From: Lachnoclostridium sp.
Lineage (GTDB): Bacteria > Bacillota > Clostridia > Lachnospirales > Lachnospiraceae
Length of the DNA stretch: 60,906 bases
Direction of reading: 5' to 3'
Assembly (NCBI GenBank): GCA_023665475.1
Contig: JAMPEB010000019.1
Coordinates: 1 to 60,906 of the forward strand
Positions 16,700-25,529 of this stretch are shown one piece after another (within the stretch, counting starts at the first letter, position 1; each line of letters begins with the position of its first letter). A program made the translations under genes and the position numbers. The notes beneath the pieces are model-generated. The model saw only the letters and a list, made by a program, of their open reading frames with translations. It was not told where the DNA came from and did no database searches.

Positions 16700-18082
16700 T
16701 TACACCGCTTCGCTTTCCCCTGCCTTCAGTTCCTTTAACATGCTGAGAGTAAGAGGAATCGCTATCAAAAAGCTGCAGATATCCGAACACATCTGGCTCA
16801 TCTGCACACCTAAAAGCCCTAAAAAGACAGGAAGTGTCAAAATAAAGGGAATCAAAAACAATCCCTGTCTCGCCGCCGCCAAAACAGATGCCCTCACAGC
16901 CTTTCCGGTGGACTGTAACAGCATATTACTCATAACAATCCATGCATTGAGAGGAAATACGGTACACTGAAAACGCAACGCCAAAGTGCCTATACGGATA
17001 ACATCCGGATCCGATTTGCGGAACAGCGTGACAAGAGGATTCGCAAACGCAAAGCCAATCATGGAAACCACCACCAAAAACGCGGCGCCGTATTTCACGC
17101 AAAAGAAAAATGCCTCCCTTACCCTGCCATATTTTTTCCCGCCGTAGTTCATGCCGCAGACCGGCTGGAAACCCTGCCCAAATCCAATGAGGGCGGAATT
17201 GGCAAACATGGTGATGCGGTTGACAATGGACATTCCCGCAATGGCGGCGTCACTGAACTCTCCGGCATAGGCTCCCGCCGAATGGTTCATGCATATCTGT
17301 GCCACACTGCCCATTCCCTGACGGAATAAAGACGGTAACCCGCCGTTTACAATTTCCTTTAAATAATGTCCCGTAGGACAGAAATTCTGAAAGCGTATTT
17401 TGATATTTCCGCCCCTGTTACACATAACAAACAGTATGACAAAGCTTACAAACTGGCTGATAATTGTGGCAAGAGCCGCGCCGGACACTCCCATGCCGAA
17501 CTGAAAAATCAACAGCGGGTCCAGCGCAATATTAAGCGCCGCGCCGGACACAATGCCCACCATGGCATAGGAAGCGCTTCCCTGAAAACGCAGTTGATTG
17601 TTCAACACTAAAGAAGACATCATAAAAGGCATCCCCACCAGAATAATGCCCAAATACTCTTTTGTATAAGGAAGTATGGTGGGCGTAGAGCCCAAAAGCA
17701 CTGCCAGCGGCTCCAGAAAAAGCAGTCCCAGCCCTCCCATGACCACTCCGACAATAAAAGCACAAAAGAATCCGTTTGCCGCCATTTTATTGGCTTCCTC
17801 GTACTCCCCTGCGCCCAGTCTGCGGGAAATATAGTTACCGGAACCGTGCCCGAAAAAGAAGCCGCATGCCTGAATCAGCGCCATCACCGAAAACACCACT
17901 CCCACGGCCGCCGTAGCCTGCGTATTGATTTTGCCTACAAAAAAGGTATCCGCCATATTATAAAAGGAAGTCACCAGCATACTGATAATTGTGGGCACTG
18001 CCATCTGGCAGACCAGATGCGGAATCGGCTCACTCTGCATATATGCTACCTTTTCCTGCGGATTCATCTCACTGATCTTCAT
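16700..18082 (-). CDS. MATE-family efflux transporter
   Basis: A 460-residue, 12-segment membrane protein of the MATE family, which exports drugs or metabolites in exchange for sodium ions or protons. The repeated halves are visible (ADTFFVGKINTQATAAVGV in the first, GMSIVNRITMFANSALIGFG in the second). The start at 18082 follows GGGGGT in a palindromic leader. The frame upstream is open only because the leader happens to lack stops. It lies 8 bases after the PpiC-like gene, so the two may be co-transcribed. Substrate unknown. Confidence 0.88.
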   Translation of the reverse strand: MKISEMNPQEKVAYMQSEPIPHLVCQMAVPTIISMLVTSFYNMADTFFVGKINTQATAAVGVVFSVMALIQACGFFFGHGSGNYISRRLGAGEYEEANKMAANGFFCAFIVGVVMGGLGLLFLEPLAVLLGSTPTILPYTKEYLGIILVGMPFMMSSLVLNNQLRFQGSASYAMVGIVSGAALNIALDPLLIFQFGMGVSGAALATIISQFVSFVILFVMCNRGGNIKIRFQNFCPTGHYLKEIVNGGLPSLFRQGMGSVAQICMNHSAGAYAGEFSDAAIAGMSIVNRITMFANSALIGFGQGFQPVCGMNYGGKKYGRVREAFFFCVKYGAAFLVVVSMIGFAFANPLVTLFRKSDPDVIRIGTLALRFQCTVFPLNAWIVMSNMLLQSTGKAVRASVLAAARQGLFLIPFILTLPVFLGLLGVQMSQMCSDICSFLIAIPLTLSMLKELKAGESEAV

Positions 18083-18166
18083 GCTTATACCCCCTGCATA
18101 CAACAGGAACTGCTTCGCAAACCCTGTTGTCATGTATTGCAGGCAGAAGCCTGCATACTGCTGCCA
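18083..18166 (-). repeat. family-E start-proximal repeat, copy 2, with inserted hairpin
   Basis: Minus strand: GGCAGCAGTATGCAGG, a short loop, CCTGCAATA, then an extra hairpin ACAACAGG...CCTGTTGT of about 32 bases, then TGCAGGGGGTATAAGC before the ATG. Apart from the inserted hairpin it matches the leader at 59791-59838 nearly base for base. Confidence 0.75.
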
Positions 18167-18291
18167 ATGAAGAGTTTGTAAGGAAACTGCCGCATTATGA
18201 GTAAATGCCAAGTGTGCCATACCATAATGCGGCAGCCCCGCCCCATCTCTTATGTTTTGTATCTGATTTTTACTGCGCTGCACAAATGCCC

Positions 18292-19944
18292 TTATTGCGC
18301 TGCGTCGGTGCCTTCCTGTGAAGACTCCTGCATACCTTCCGAATCCCCGGAACCTTGTGTGCCGTCAGCATTTTGTTCGCTGTCAGCATCCTGCTGCGTT
18401 TCCTGTTCGCTTGCTTCTGCTTCCGCGGCCTGCACCTTTAAATAATTTAAGTTCCCCTTAGGATCTTCAACCGTAACCTTCTCTGTAATACCCACAAGAT
18501 AATCCGACATAATAGTGCTTAAGAGCGTATCTTTTGCGTCTGCTTTCCACTCCGGGTCTCCGTCCCCCGTACCCACATAGTAAATGACATAGGTGTCGCT
18601 TTCTCCATCCTTGATAGAAGTAGTATCCCCCGAAGTCCTTGACGGGTCAAACAGCCATTCCGCAATTCTCTCGTCCATATCCGTTTTTACGAGATTCTCG
18701 TATAAACCTCCCTGCTCCGCCGCAGTATCAACGCTGTATTTTTTGCACAGCTCGGCAAAACTCTCCTCCGTAGCCCCGCCTGCGTTCCACTCATCCAGAA
18801 CCGCCTGCCCTTCCATGGTATCGGTAATCAGCACCCGGGCGTCTACAGGAAGCGTTTCGTCGCGGTAGCGAGCTTCAAATGCCACCACATAATAGCAGTT
18901 ATTTGAAATATCTTCGATAACGGTAGTGTCTCCGGCTTTGCGGGACTCCTCAAAAAGCCATACACTCACCAAAGAATTAATCTGCTGCCTCCGAGCGCCC
19001 TGATTCCTTTCTCCATTGGTTGCAACGACCCGCTCTTCCACATCCGCCAAAGCTCTGGCGTCCTCCATCGCTTTATCAATCTCCGCCTGTGAAGGCTCAT
19101 AAGCCTGATTTGCCGTATCGCTACTGCCTGCTGCCGCATCGCCGGTTGTATCACCGCTGTCAGCTATATCTGCCAATTCCGTAGGTTCTGTCGGCATCTG
19201 CGCAGTAATCGTGGATATCCGATAATCTACCGAATCATAAGTACCCTTATTTTCCGCATAATGGGATTCAATCTCAGCATCGGAGGGCGTCTTCACTTCC
19301 GTCACATGATCATAATAAGCGCTTAAGAAAATGGCATTTTCCAGATATTTCTTGATTCTGCTTTGGGTAGCGTACGCCCCGTACTGCTGCTGCACAAACT
19401 TCTTAACGGAAGTTTCGTTTGCCGCAGCCGCCTCTTTCAAAGTCTTTTCAAACTCGGCATATTCTTCCGAAGTGTCATAAGTAAAACCTTCCGCTTTTGC
19501 CTCCGCCAACAGCGCCTTATCCTGCTTTATGGCATCCACTGCCATATTCTCATAATAATCCTTAAAAGTCAAGGTTTCCGAATACATCTCTGTAGCGGGG
19601 TCCGCATTCATATCAAATCCGAACTGGCTCAAATAATATCCATACTGATTCTGATAACTTAACTTTGCCTGATTATAATAGTAATCAAACTCCACCCGGG
19701 TAATGTTTTCCCCATTTATCTTCACATAGGTTTCATGAACTGCCAGATAAGTGCGGATGGGGAAAGAAGCCACCAGACATACCAGCGCCGCAACTATCAC
19801 TATGCCGATGACACGCCGGATACGCGCCTGCCTTTGTTCCCGCTCCTTCTCCTCTTTTCTTCTCTGCACCTTTAAATCATATTTTGTAACGACCTTAGAC
19901 TCTTTCTTCTCTGCATTTTGCCGTGTATTTTTCTTTCCAGACAT
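18292..19944 (-). CDS. membrane-anchored PpiC/PrsA-like peptidyl-prolyl isomerase
   Basis: A 550-residue extracytoplasmic protein. It has a basic cytoplasmic tail of about 42 residues, one membrane anchor (43-67) and a helical SurA/PrsA-like N-domain with INGENITRVEFDYYYNQ. A parvulin-like region follows near 350-470 (LPVDARVLITD, FAELCKKYSVD, AEQGGLYENL). The tail is Glu, Gln, Ser and Asp rich. Such proteins help secreted proteins fold outside the membrane. The parvulin motif is degenerate, so chaperone action without isomerase activity is possible. It precedes the MATE gene by 9 bases. Confidence 0.75.
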   Translation of the reverse strand: MSGKKNTRQNAEKKESKVVTKYDLKVQRRKEEKEREQRQARIRRVIGIVIVAALVCLVASFPIRTYLAVHETYVKINGENITRVEFDYYYNQAKLSYQNQYGYYLSQFGFDMNADPATEMYSETLTFKDYYENMAVDAIKQDKALLAEAKAEGFTYDTSEEYAEFEKTLKEAAAANETSVKKFVQQQYGAYATQSRIKKYLENAIFLSAYYDHVTEVKTPSDAEIESHYAENKGTYDSVDYRISTITAQMPTEPTELADIADSGDTTGDAAAGSSDTANQAYEPSQAEIDKAMEDARALADVEERVVATNGERNQGARRQQINSLVSVWLFEESRKAGDTTVIEDISNNCYYVVAFEARYRDETLPVDARVLITDTMEGQAVLDEWNAGGATEESFAELCKKYSVDTAAEQGGLYENLVKTDMDERIAEWLFDPSRTSGDTTSIKDGESDTYVIYYVGTGDGDPEWKADAKDTLLSTIMSDYLVGITEKVTVEDPKGNLNYLKVQAAEAEASEQETQQDADSEQNADGTQGSGDSEGMQESSQEGTDAAQ

Positions 19945-20034
19945 GGGAAAATATCTCCTTCCTCATGCGTATCTCACGCATACCGCCTTATTTTACAGCA
20001 TTTTTCTTAAAATGTGAAGTCTTTTCACATAATT

Positions 20035-22038
20035 TTAACTTTTCCCCTTCCGATACTGCATGGGAGTCATGCCGTAGATCTTTTTGAAAAGCCTGTTGAA
20101 ATGCTCCACATTTTCATATCCCACATTTTCCGCCACGGTCTCCACACTCTTGGTTGTTTCCTTTAACAGGGTGCAGGCCCTCTTCATTCTCTCCTGCTTT
20201 ACCGCTTCCTGAAAAGTCATCCCTGCCTTTTCCCGGATATACTTGGAGAGATAGGGTTTGGACAGATGGAATTGTTCGGACAGGGCATCCAAAGTAATAT
20301 CTTCATAATGCTGCTGAATATAACTGATAATTTCCACAAGCCGCTCTTCCCTGCCGTCCGTAATATGCTGCTCTGCGGTCAATTTGTTAGCGGCGGACAC
20401 CAATGCGGCAATGGAACTTTTGATGATATCCTCATCCACGCCTACGCCCCAATACAGCTTTCCGCCCTGCATAATGCCCACATACGCGGCAGCCTTGGAT
20501 GCGGAGCCCTTGGAAATCGCATGCTCCTCATAGATGGACAGCTCATACTGTATACCGAAAAAAGTCTTGATGGCATTGCTGACTGCATCCAGACGACCGT
20601 TGCCCTGCGTGGTAATCACCCGCTTCGTCCCGTTTTGTTCAATGGTTACCTGCGCCTGAATTCCTCGCTCCTGTTTAAAATGGCACTCGGGAATATTAAA
20701 TATGGTTCTGGGATAAATATAATTTTCCTCAAAAATCGCAAAAATTTCTTTCGGAAGCAGCTCCTGATGCCTTCTGTCAGAGACTCCTTTAATAAGATAT
20801 CCCACCTCTTCCTTCATGGCAGCGGGCAGGGTAAATCCGAATTGCTGCTTCAGCACAAATGCCACGCCGCCTTTGCCGGATACGCTGTTGATACGGATAA
20901 CATCCGACTCATACTCCCTCCCCACATCCGCCGGGTCAATGGGCAGATAAGGAACATCCCAACGCTTTCCGCTCTTTCCGTCTTTTAACCATGCCATACC
21001 TTTACTAATGGCGTCCTGATGGGAGCCGGAAAACGCAGTAAATACTAAATCCCCCGCATAGGGTGTGCGCTCATGAACCTTCATGCCGGTATATTCCTCA
21101 TAAGCCTCCCTCACTTCCATAATATGAGAGAAATCCAGTCCGCTCTCCACTCCATGACATACCATATTCATAGCAACCGTCACCAGATCCACATTACCGG
21201 TGCGCTCGCCGTTGCCAAAAAGGGTCCCCTCCACTCTGTCGGCTCCGGCAAGAATGCCAAATTCCGCATCGCTGATACCGCAGCCCCTGTCATTGTGGGG
21301 ATGAACGCTCAAAACCACATTATCCCTGTATTTCATATGTTTGCTCATGTACTCTACCTGACAGGCAAATACATGGGGCATTGCCACCTGTACCGTGGTG
21401 GGCAGATTGATGATGGCCTTATGTTCCGCATCCGGCTTCCATACATCCAACACCGCATTGCAGACCTCCAAAGCATAATCCACCTCTGTCTGGGAAAAGC
21501 TCTCCGGACTGTACTCAAAAATAAAATTGCCCTCCGTCTCGTCCGCCAGCTTTTTCAGCAGCGCCGCGCCGTCCACCGCCAGCTTCTTGATTGCCTTTTT
21601 ATCCTTTTTAAATACCTGTTCCCTCTGTTCCACGGAAGTGGAATTGTACAGATGTACCACCGCCTTGGGCGCGCCCTTTACCGCATCAAAGGTCTTGCGG
21701 ATAATATGTTCCCTCGCCTGAGTCAGCACTTGAATGGTCACATCGTCGGGAATCATATCCCTCTCAATCAAGGCACGGATAAAATTGTATTCCGTATCGG
21801 AAGACGCCGGAAATCCCACCTCAATCTCCTTAAAGCCGATTTCCACCAAAAGCTTAAAAAACTTAAGCTTTTCCTCCAGTCCCATGGGGTCCACCAACGC
21901 CTGATTCCCGTCCCGCAAATCCACGCTGCACCAGATAGGCGCCTTTTCAATAGAATCCTTCTTCACCCAATCATATGTCACCTCAGGCGGCATAAAATAA
22001 GTCTTTCCATATTTTTCACGAACGCTTGGTTTTTTCAT
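20035..22038 (-). CDS. leuA: 2-isopropylmalate synthase fused to an AraC-type HTH domain
   Basis: Catalyses the first step of leucine synthesis (acetyl-CoA plus 2-oxoisovalerate). The TIM-barrel domain (about 30-330) has WCSVDLRDGNQAL, SVHPHNDRGCG with metal-binding His residues and the GNGERTGNVD loop. A LeuA allosteric dimer domain follows (about 435-560: TTQGNGRLDAVSNAIK, ISKGSASKAAAYVG). The extra 105 residues (563-667) form a full AraC double helix-turn-helix: LSEQFHLSKPYLSKYIREKAG, then VAENVGYENVEHFNRLFKK and GMTPMQYRKG. Class-2 LeuA is normally about 560 aa, so the DNA-binding domain is an addition. The reading frame is continuous and the junction lies between complete domains. GGGAGG precedes the ATG. 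Enzyme identity is firm; a regulatory role is inferred. Confidence 0.93.
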   Translation of the reverse strand: MKKPSVREKYGKTYFMPPEVTYDWVKKDSIEKAPIWCSVDLRDGNQALVDPMGLEEKLKFFKLLVEIGFKEIEVGFPASSDTEYNFIRALIERDMIPDDVTIQVLTQAREHIIRKTFDAVKGAPKAVVHLYNSTSVEQREQVFKKDKKAIKKLAVDGAALLKKLADETEGNFIFEYSPESFSQTEVDYALEVCNAVLDVWKPDAEHKAIINLPTTVQVAMPHVFACQVEYMSKHMKYRDNVVLSVHPHNDRGCGISDAEFGILAGADRVEGTLFGNGERTGNVDLVTVAMNMVCHGVESGLDFSHIMEVREAYEEYTGMKVHERTPYAGDLVFTAFSGSHQDAISKGMAWLKDGKSGKRWDVPYLPIDPADVGREYESDVIRINSVSGKGGVAFVLKQQFGFTLPAAMKEEVGYLIKGVSDRRHQELLPKEIFAIFEENYIYPRTIFNIPECHFKQERGIQAQVTIEQNGTKRVITTQGNGRLDAVSNAIKTFFGIQYELSIYEEHAISKGSASKAAAYVGIMQGGKLYWGVGVDEDIIKSSIAALVSAANKLTAEQHITDGREERLVEIISYIQQHYEDITLDALSEQFHLSKPYLSKYIREKAGMTFQEAVKQERMKRACTLLKETTKSVETVAENVGYENVEHFNRLFKKIYGMTPMQYRKGKS

Positions 22039-22078
22039 AAATACCTCCCTGTCTGCTTTACAAAACCTATTGTTCTAT

Positions 22079-22091
22079 GCTAACACTTAGC
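22079..22091. promoter_or_regulatory. candidate operator palindrome upstream of leuA
   Basis: GCTAA-CAC-TTAGC, about 40 bases before the leuA start. It overlaps a possible promoter on the minus strand (TTGCAG, 17 bases, TAGCAT). It could bind the AraC domain of the leuA product itself or another regulator; neither is shown. Confidence 0.4.
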
Positions 22092-22414
22092 CAACCGTTC
22101 TGCAAGTATCAATTTTATCTTATTTATTGATTTATTTTAATCATATATTTGGCGCGCTCTTATCCTGAACGCCAACCATAAGACAGTTTTCATGTGGATT
22201 TTCGCAGGGATTTTTATCCTGCCCATTTGATTTTATGTATTGATTTTTATGATTTATACAATGATTTGTTTTATGGGTTATCTTATGATTTGCTCTTTCC
22301 TTTATGCCGTTCCGGCATCCCTTACCACGGCAGGCACACAATGACCATCGTTTGCGGTCCTGCACGGCAACAGGTACATAGCATCAGGAATACCGACGGC
22401 AAACCGCCAAAACC
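22092..22414. other. intergenic region between the cytidylate-kinase-like gene and leuA
   Basis: No credible gene. The centre (about 22195-22300) is AT-rich with near-repeats of AATCATAA and AAATCATT on the minus strand, which might be weak protein-binding sites. A small hairpin ATGCCG-GAA-CGGCAT lies near 22305-22320. No T-box or leucine-codon leader peptide could be recognised. A 74-codon open frame here lacks a ribosome site and looks like chance. Confidence 0.4.
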
Positions 22415-22900
22415 TCAAATAATCTCTACCCGCTCAAAATACCGGATCATAATATCCGCACAATTCTCTATCCCCAATGTGGTGGTATCCAGAATCATGT
22501 GGTAATTGTTCACATCACCCCAGACCTTCCCCGTATGCTCATAATAATAATCAGCCCTCTCCCTGTCATTCTTTTCCAGCATTGCCTTGGATTCCTCATA
22601 GGAAAGGGCTTCCTTCTTCATAATCCTCTGAACGCGGTCTTCTTTTGCCGCACTGACATACACATTAAACACATTCACCTGATCTTTTAATATCTCCGAC
22701 GCGCAGCGTCCCAAAATAATACAGGATTCCTGCGCCAATTTTTTGATGATTTCCGTCTCGGAGGCAAAGTCATTACCCTGCATTTCATGTTCAATATAAG
22801 CCTTATCATACACGGGAATTCCAAGTTTGTCCGACAATTCCTGTGCAATAACGCTGGCTCCCGTTCCAAATCTGCGGCTCATGGTAATGACTAAATTCAT
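22415..22900 (-). CDS. cytidylate kinase-like protein
   Basis: A 161-residue P-loop protein of the cytidylate-kinase-like family found in many Clostridia. It has the N-terminal MSRRFGTGASVIAQELSDKL loop, a pattern like SxxxGsGg...iA..la, then GIPVYDK. An ILGRCASEIL strand-turn and an RVQRIMKKEALS lid-like helix follow. It is shorter than most members (about 200 aa), with the region between the P-loop and the second strand reduced. True CMP kinase activity is uncertain. Confidence 0.75.
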   Translation of the reverse strand: MNLVITMSRRFGTGASVIAQELSDKLGIPVYDKAYIEHEMQGNDFASETEIIKKLAQESCIILGRCASEILKDQVNVFNVYVSAAKEDRVQRIMKKEALSYEESKAMLEKNDRERADYYYEHTGKVWGDVNNYHMILDTTTLGIENCADIMIRYFERVEII

Positions 22901-23030
22901 AGCGCTTCCTCCTTTGAATCATTCTCATACTCCGATTATAACCTATGAGAAGCGATGTTGCAATTAAAAATATCTGGAAGAAATCGTTCCATCATTTTAA
23001 AAAATTTTAATGAAATTGGGAGCGTGCTTG

Positions 23031-23121
23031 TGGTATAATGATTCTGCTACGCAGAATCCAAGTCAGCTTGCACTGCCTTGTTCTCACAAAGCATAGAAAC
23101 GCTTTGCGAGGCATTATACCA
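23031..23121 (+). repeat. 91-bp palindromic element with 10-bp terminal inverted repeats, family D
   Basis: TGGTATAATG at 23031-23040 and its exact complement CATTATACCA at 23112-23121 bound the element. Inside are ATTCTGC-TAC-GCAGAAT and CAAAGCA...CGCTTTG hairpins. The first 41 bases match 30829-30788 (minus strand) with only a few changes. TGGTATAAT is also an extended -10 sequence pointing into the Imm26-like gene. It resembles a miniature inverted-repeat element, but no target duplication was identified. Confidence 0.7.
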
Positions 23122-23166
23122 GCAGCCATGGCTTGATAAGCAAATGCTCTCTGAAAGGAACACCGA

Positions 23167-24246
23167 ATGGAACTGACCAACGAACAGCGTAAATATCTCG
23201 GTTTGGAACTTATCGAGCCAAATTGGGAGCGCGTTGAAATCCCAAACAATTGTGTGAAACCCGAGCTGTCAACAGGAAAAGATATTTTGTTTTTTGACGG
23301 CGATATCCTCCGAAAAGTTATTTGGTTACATGATAACGGACATTTTCTCGAAAATTCATATCGGCTTCCCACTCAGGACAACCGCACAATGATTGCGCCG
23401 CTTACGGAAAAGGGCAAGCCAAAACGCTTAAACGGTGTCAATATTCAGCGTTGTACACCTTACGGAGTGTATTTCGATTACAGTGGAGGGATTTTAATAG
23501 CAAATTACACAACACAGCAAACCTATTATTCTTCGGCGTTTGCGGGTATTCCATTCATGAAGCAGACCGAGCTTTCAGACTTTCTGGACAAATGGGTTAA
23601 CGATACCACCGATGCGGACTTAGCCGACATTCAAGCCTTCGCCTCTATGAAACGAAAACGCTGCAAATATAAGGAAGGCGACTTCTTCCGCTTTAAATAT
23701 GACCGCCGGAATTACGGCTATGGACAGATTTTATTCGATGTGAAAAAATTTGTAAAGAACGGTGGGAAATTCTGGGATATTCTTATGGGAAAGGCGCTTT
23801 GCGTTTCCGTTTACCATATCATTACGGAAAATCCGAATATGAGTATTGAAGATCTGCAAAAGCTCCAAAGCTGTCCGTCCGGATACATTATGGACAACCG
23901 GTTTTTTTATGGGGAATATGAGATTATCGGGAACGCACCGCTGCCGGAAAATATTGATTATCCGATTATGTATGGGCGTTCCATCAGCGCACTTGACAGA
24001 AATAAAATTTGCTTTTGCCGCGGCAGGGAATATCGTGAAATTCCACTTGAAAGTAATGAGCTTCTCTCTACAAATTTTAGGAACAACGGTATAAGCTACT
24101 CTCTGAATATTAATAAAACACTCGTTGAGGAGTGCGTCAAGGTAGGCACAAACGAGCCGTTTTGGGCGGTCAATCGTAAAGATGATCTGCGAAACCCTGT
24201 TTTTTCGGAAGAATTAGCCTTTGTTCTGAGACAAATGGGAATCTAA
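23167..24246 (+). CDS. Imm26-like immunity-family protein
   Basis: A 359-residue soluble protein. Its centre (about 178-200) reads KYKEGDFFRFKYDRRNYGYG, which fits the start of the immunity protein 26 fold, known from toxin-immunity loci; the flanking parts are not recognised. It is the only long plus-strand gene in this stretch. It follows the palindromic element at 23031-23121 and has GAAAGGA upstream of the ATG. No partner toxin gene is seen beside it, so it may be an orphan immunity gene or have another role. Its codon use differs from the housekeeping block. Confidence 0.6.
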   Translation: MELTNEQRKYLGLELIEPNWERVEIPNNCVKPELSTGKDILFFDGDILRKVIWLHDNGHFLENSYRLPTQDNRTMIAPLTEKGKPKRLNGVNIQRCTPYGVYFDYSGGILIANYTTQQTYYSSAFAGIPFMKQTELSDFLDKWVNDTTDADLADIQAFASMKRKRCKYKEGDFFRFKYDRRNYGYGQILFDVKKFVKNGGKFWDILMGKALCVSVYHIITENPNMSIEDLQKLQSCPSGYIMDNRFFYGEYEIIGNAPLPENIDYPIMYGRSISALDRNKICFCRGREYREIPLESNELLSTNFRNNGISYSLNINKTLVEECVKVGTNEPFWAVNRKDDLRNPVFSEELAFVLRQMGI

Positions 24247-24506
24247 TGCCCAAATTGCAATCATTCATTGTTTTGCAGATACGACCGCCTATATGTCATA
24301 TCTACGATAAAGTCTATGATGCCTTTGAATTGGAACAATGTCTGCATACCAACAAAGCTCTTTTCACTTGCAACGGATGTGATAAGCCCAAAATAAATCC
24401 TTTTTCACCTAAACACAATTTTCATGCAAAGTGCCCACAGAGCATACAGATTTTGCTTTTATATACAAAGATTATTTTAAAATTCAGCAAACTATATTGT
24501 GTACAT
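24247..24506. other. intergenic region between convergent Imm26-like and restriction genes
   Basis: AT-rich, with no ribosome site or recognisable domain. An open frame of 97 codons overlaps the Imm26-like stop in a TAATG arrangement, but its sequence looks random and it runs into the restriction gene. No clear terminator was seen. Confidence 0.35.
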
Positions 24507-25466
24507 TTAAAGCCTAAAATATTCATATGTTGTGGATAACTTAGGCAATTCTGCACTTAATGTTGCCTTATGACCTCCATTCGCTCCTGTAGCCAAATTT
24601 CTACCCAGCATTTCTTTTATTGAACTTGCAATACCGGAAATCGATGGCATTCCCCAATAATTTCCACCACTCAAATTACTAACACGCAAAACAGCCACTG
24701 AATTTCGCTTAAATTTATTGGTTTTCACTGTGGGCACTGTTGCAAATGCATAAGAAAATAAATGTGCATTACTCATTGCATATCCTTCTCTTCCCACCGT
24801 AATATTTGTCTTAAACTTATCCGCCGAATAAATCATATCCCATAACATCGGAATTTGAGCATTATCATTCCAATTAGTTTTACATTGAATAATATGTATT
24901 TCAATTTCAGAAAAATCGCGCGCTACTAACGCATCCATCACTTCTTTTAAATTATATTTCATTTTACCATTATGTTTAATTATAACCTTTTTGCCATTTT
25001 CATCTAAAATGTCTATATCATCTTTATTCATACTATATTCATCTTTATTTGGAAAAGTAATTGCTATTAAATCAGATTCCGTATTTGAAACAAAAGTTCC
25101 GTAATTTACCGTTATTGCATTACTTATCGGTTCTGGCAACAACTTCTTATTATGTTTTATTACAACCGTTCTTCTGCCTATGCAACATAAATTTAAGTAC
25201 CAGCACACTAATGCTTCCCAATTGGCGCCACCGCCGGACACTTCACTTTGACTTCTTGTGCCATCCGTTCTAACTTTCGATTCATTTGTCATATAAAAAA
25301 TATCCTTTAGGGAATCACCTAAATCAAATATTTGGCTGGCACTTTTATTTGGAGCAAGTGACTCAATTTTATTTTTCCAAACAGGCCATACTTTTTGCAT
25401 TCCTTGAGCATTAAATAAACTAATCACTGCCTCTTCTCTTAATTTTTCTACAATATTCTGCTCCAT
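24507..25466 (-). CDS. type II restriction endonuclease, cognate of the adjacent methyltransferase
   Basis: A 319-residue protein encoded 63 bases downstream of a DNA cytosine methyltransferase on the same strand. A GGGANWEALVCWYLN segment holds a conserved Glu, then TESDLIAIT and HIIQCKTNWND follow. The last two fit a PD-(D/E)xK core (ESD ... QCK). The context makes a restriction endonuclease the best call; its recognition site cannot be read from sequence. I chose ATG 25466, preceded by AAGGGG at 9 bases. The segment is AT-richer than its flanks, consistent with horizontal gain. Confidence 0.75.
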   Translation of the reverse strand: MEQNIVEKLREEAVISLFNAQGMQKVWPVWKNKIESLAPNKSASQIFDLGDSLKDIFYMTNESKVRTDGTRSQSEVSGGGANWEALVCWYLNLCCIGRRTVVIKHNKKLLPEPISNAITVNYGTFVSNTESDLIAITFPNKDEYSMNKDDIDILDENGKKVIIKHNGKMKYNLKEVMDALVARDFSEIEIHIIQCKTNWNDNAQIPMLWDMIYSADKFKTNITVGREGYAMSNAHLFSYAFATVPTVKTNKFKRNSVAVLRVSNLSGGNYWGMPSISGIASSIKEMLGRNLATGANGGHKATLSAELPKLSTTYEYFRL

Positions 25467-25529
25467 AACAATCATCCCCTTCTGCCTCAATCTGCTTAAG
25501 ACTGCCAACTCACATTGATTCTGCGAATT

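Noticed and set aside
21073..22083. 336-codon open frame antisense to leuA
   Set aside because: It lies wholly over a strongly conserved enzyme on the other strand, has no ribosome site, and its sequence has no domain character. Long antisense frames are common opposite biased codons.
22141..22365. 74-codon frame upstream of leuA as a leader peptide
   Set aside because: It has no leucine run and no ribosome site, and no attenuator is visible after it. Its repeated Asn-His pattern comes from AT-rich DNA.
22039..22414. T-box or other leucine riboswitch before leuA
   Set aside because: No TGGNACCGCG-like T-box core or terminator/antiterminator pair could be found on the minus strand.
23031..23121. 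CRISPR or transposon at the palindromic element
   Set aside because: Only one full copy with terminal inverted repeats is present here, no spacer array and no transposase. No CRISPR array was seen anywhere in the window.
24246..24539. 97-codon frame overlapping the Imm26-like stop
   Set aside because: The TAATG overlap is suggestive, but the composition looks random, no domain is seen, and it runs into the restriction gene on the other strand.
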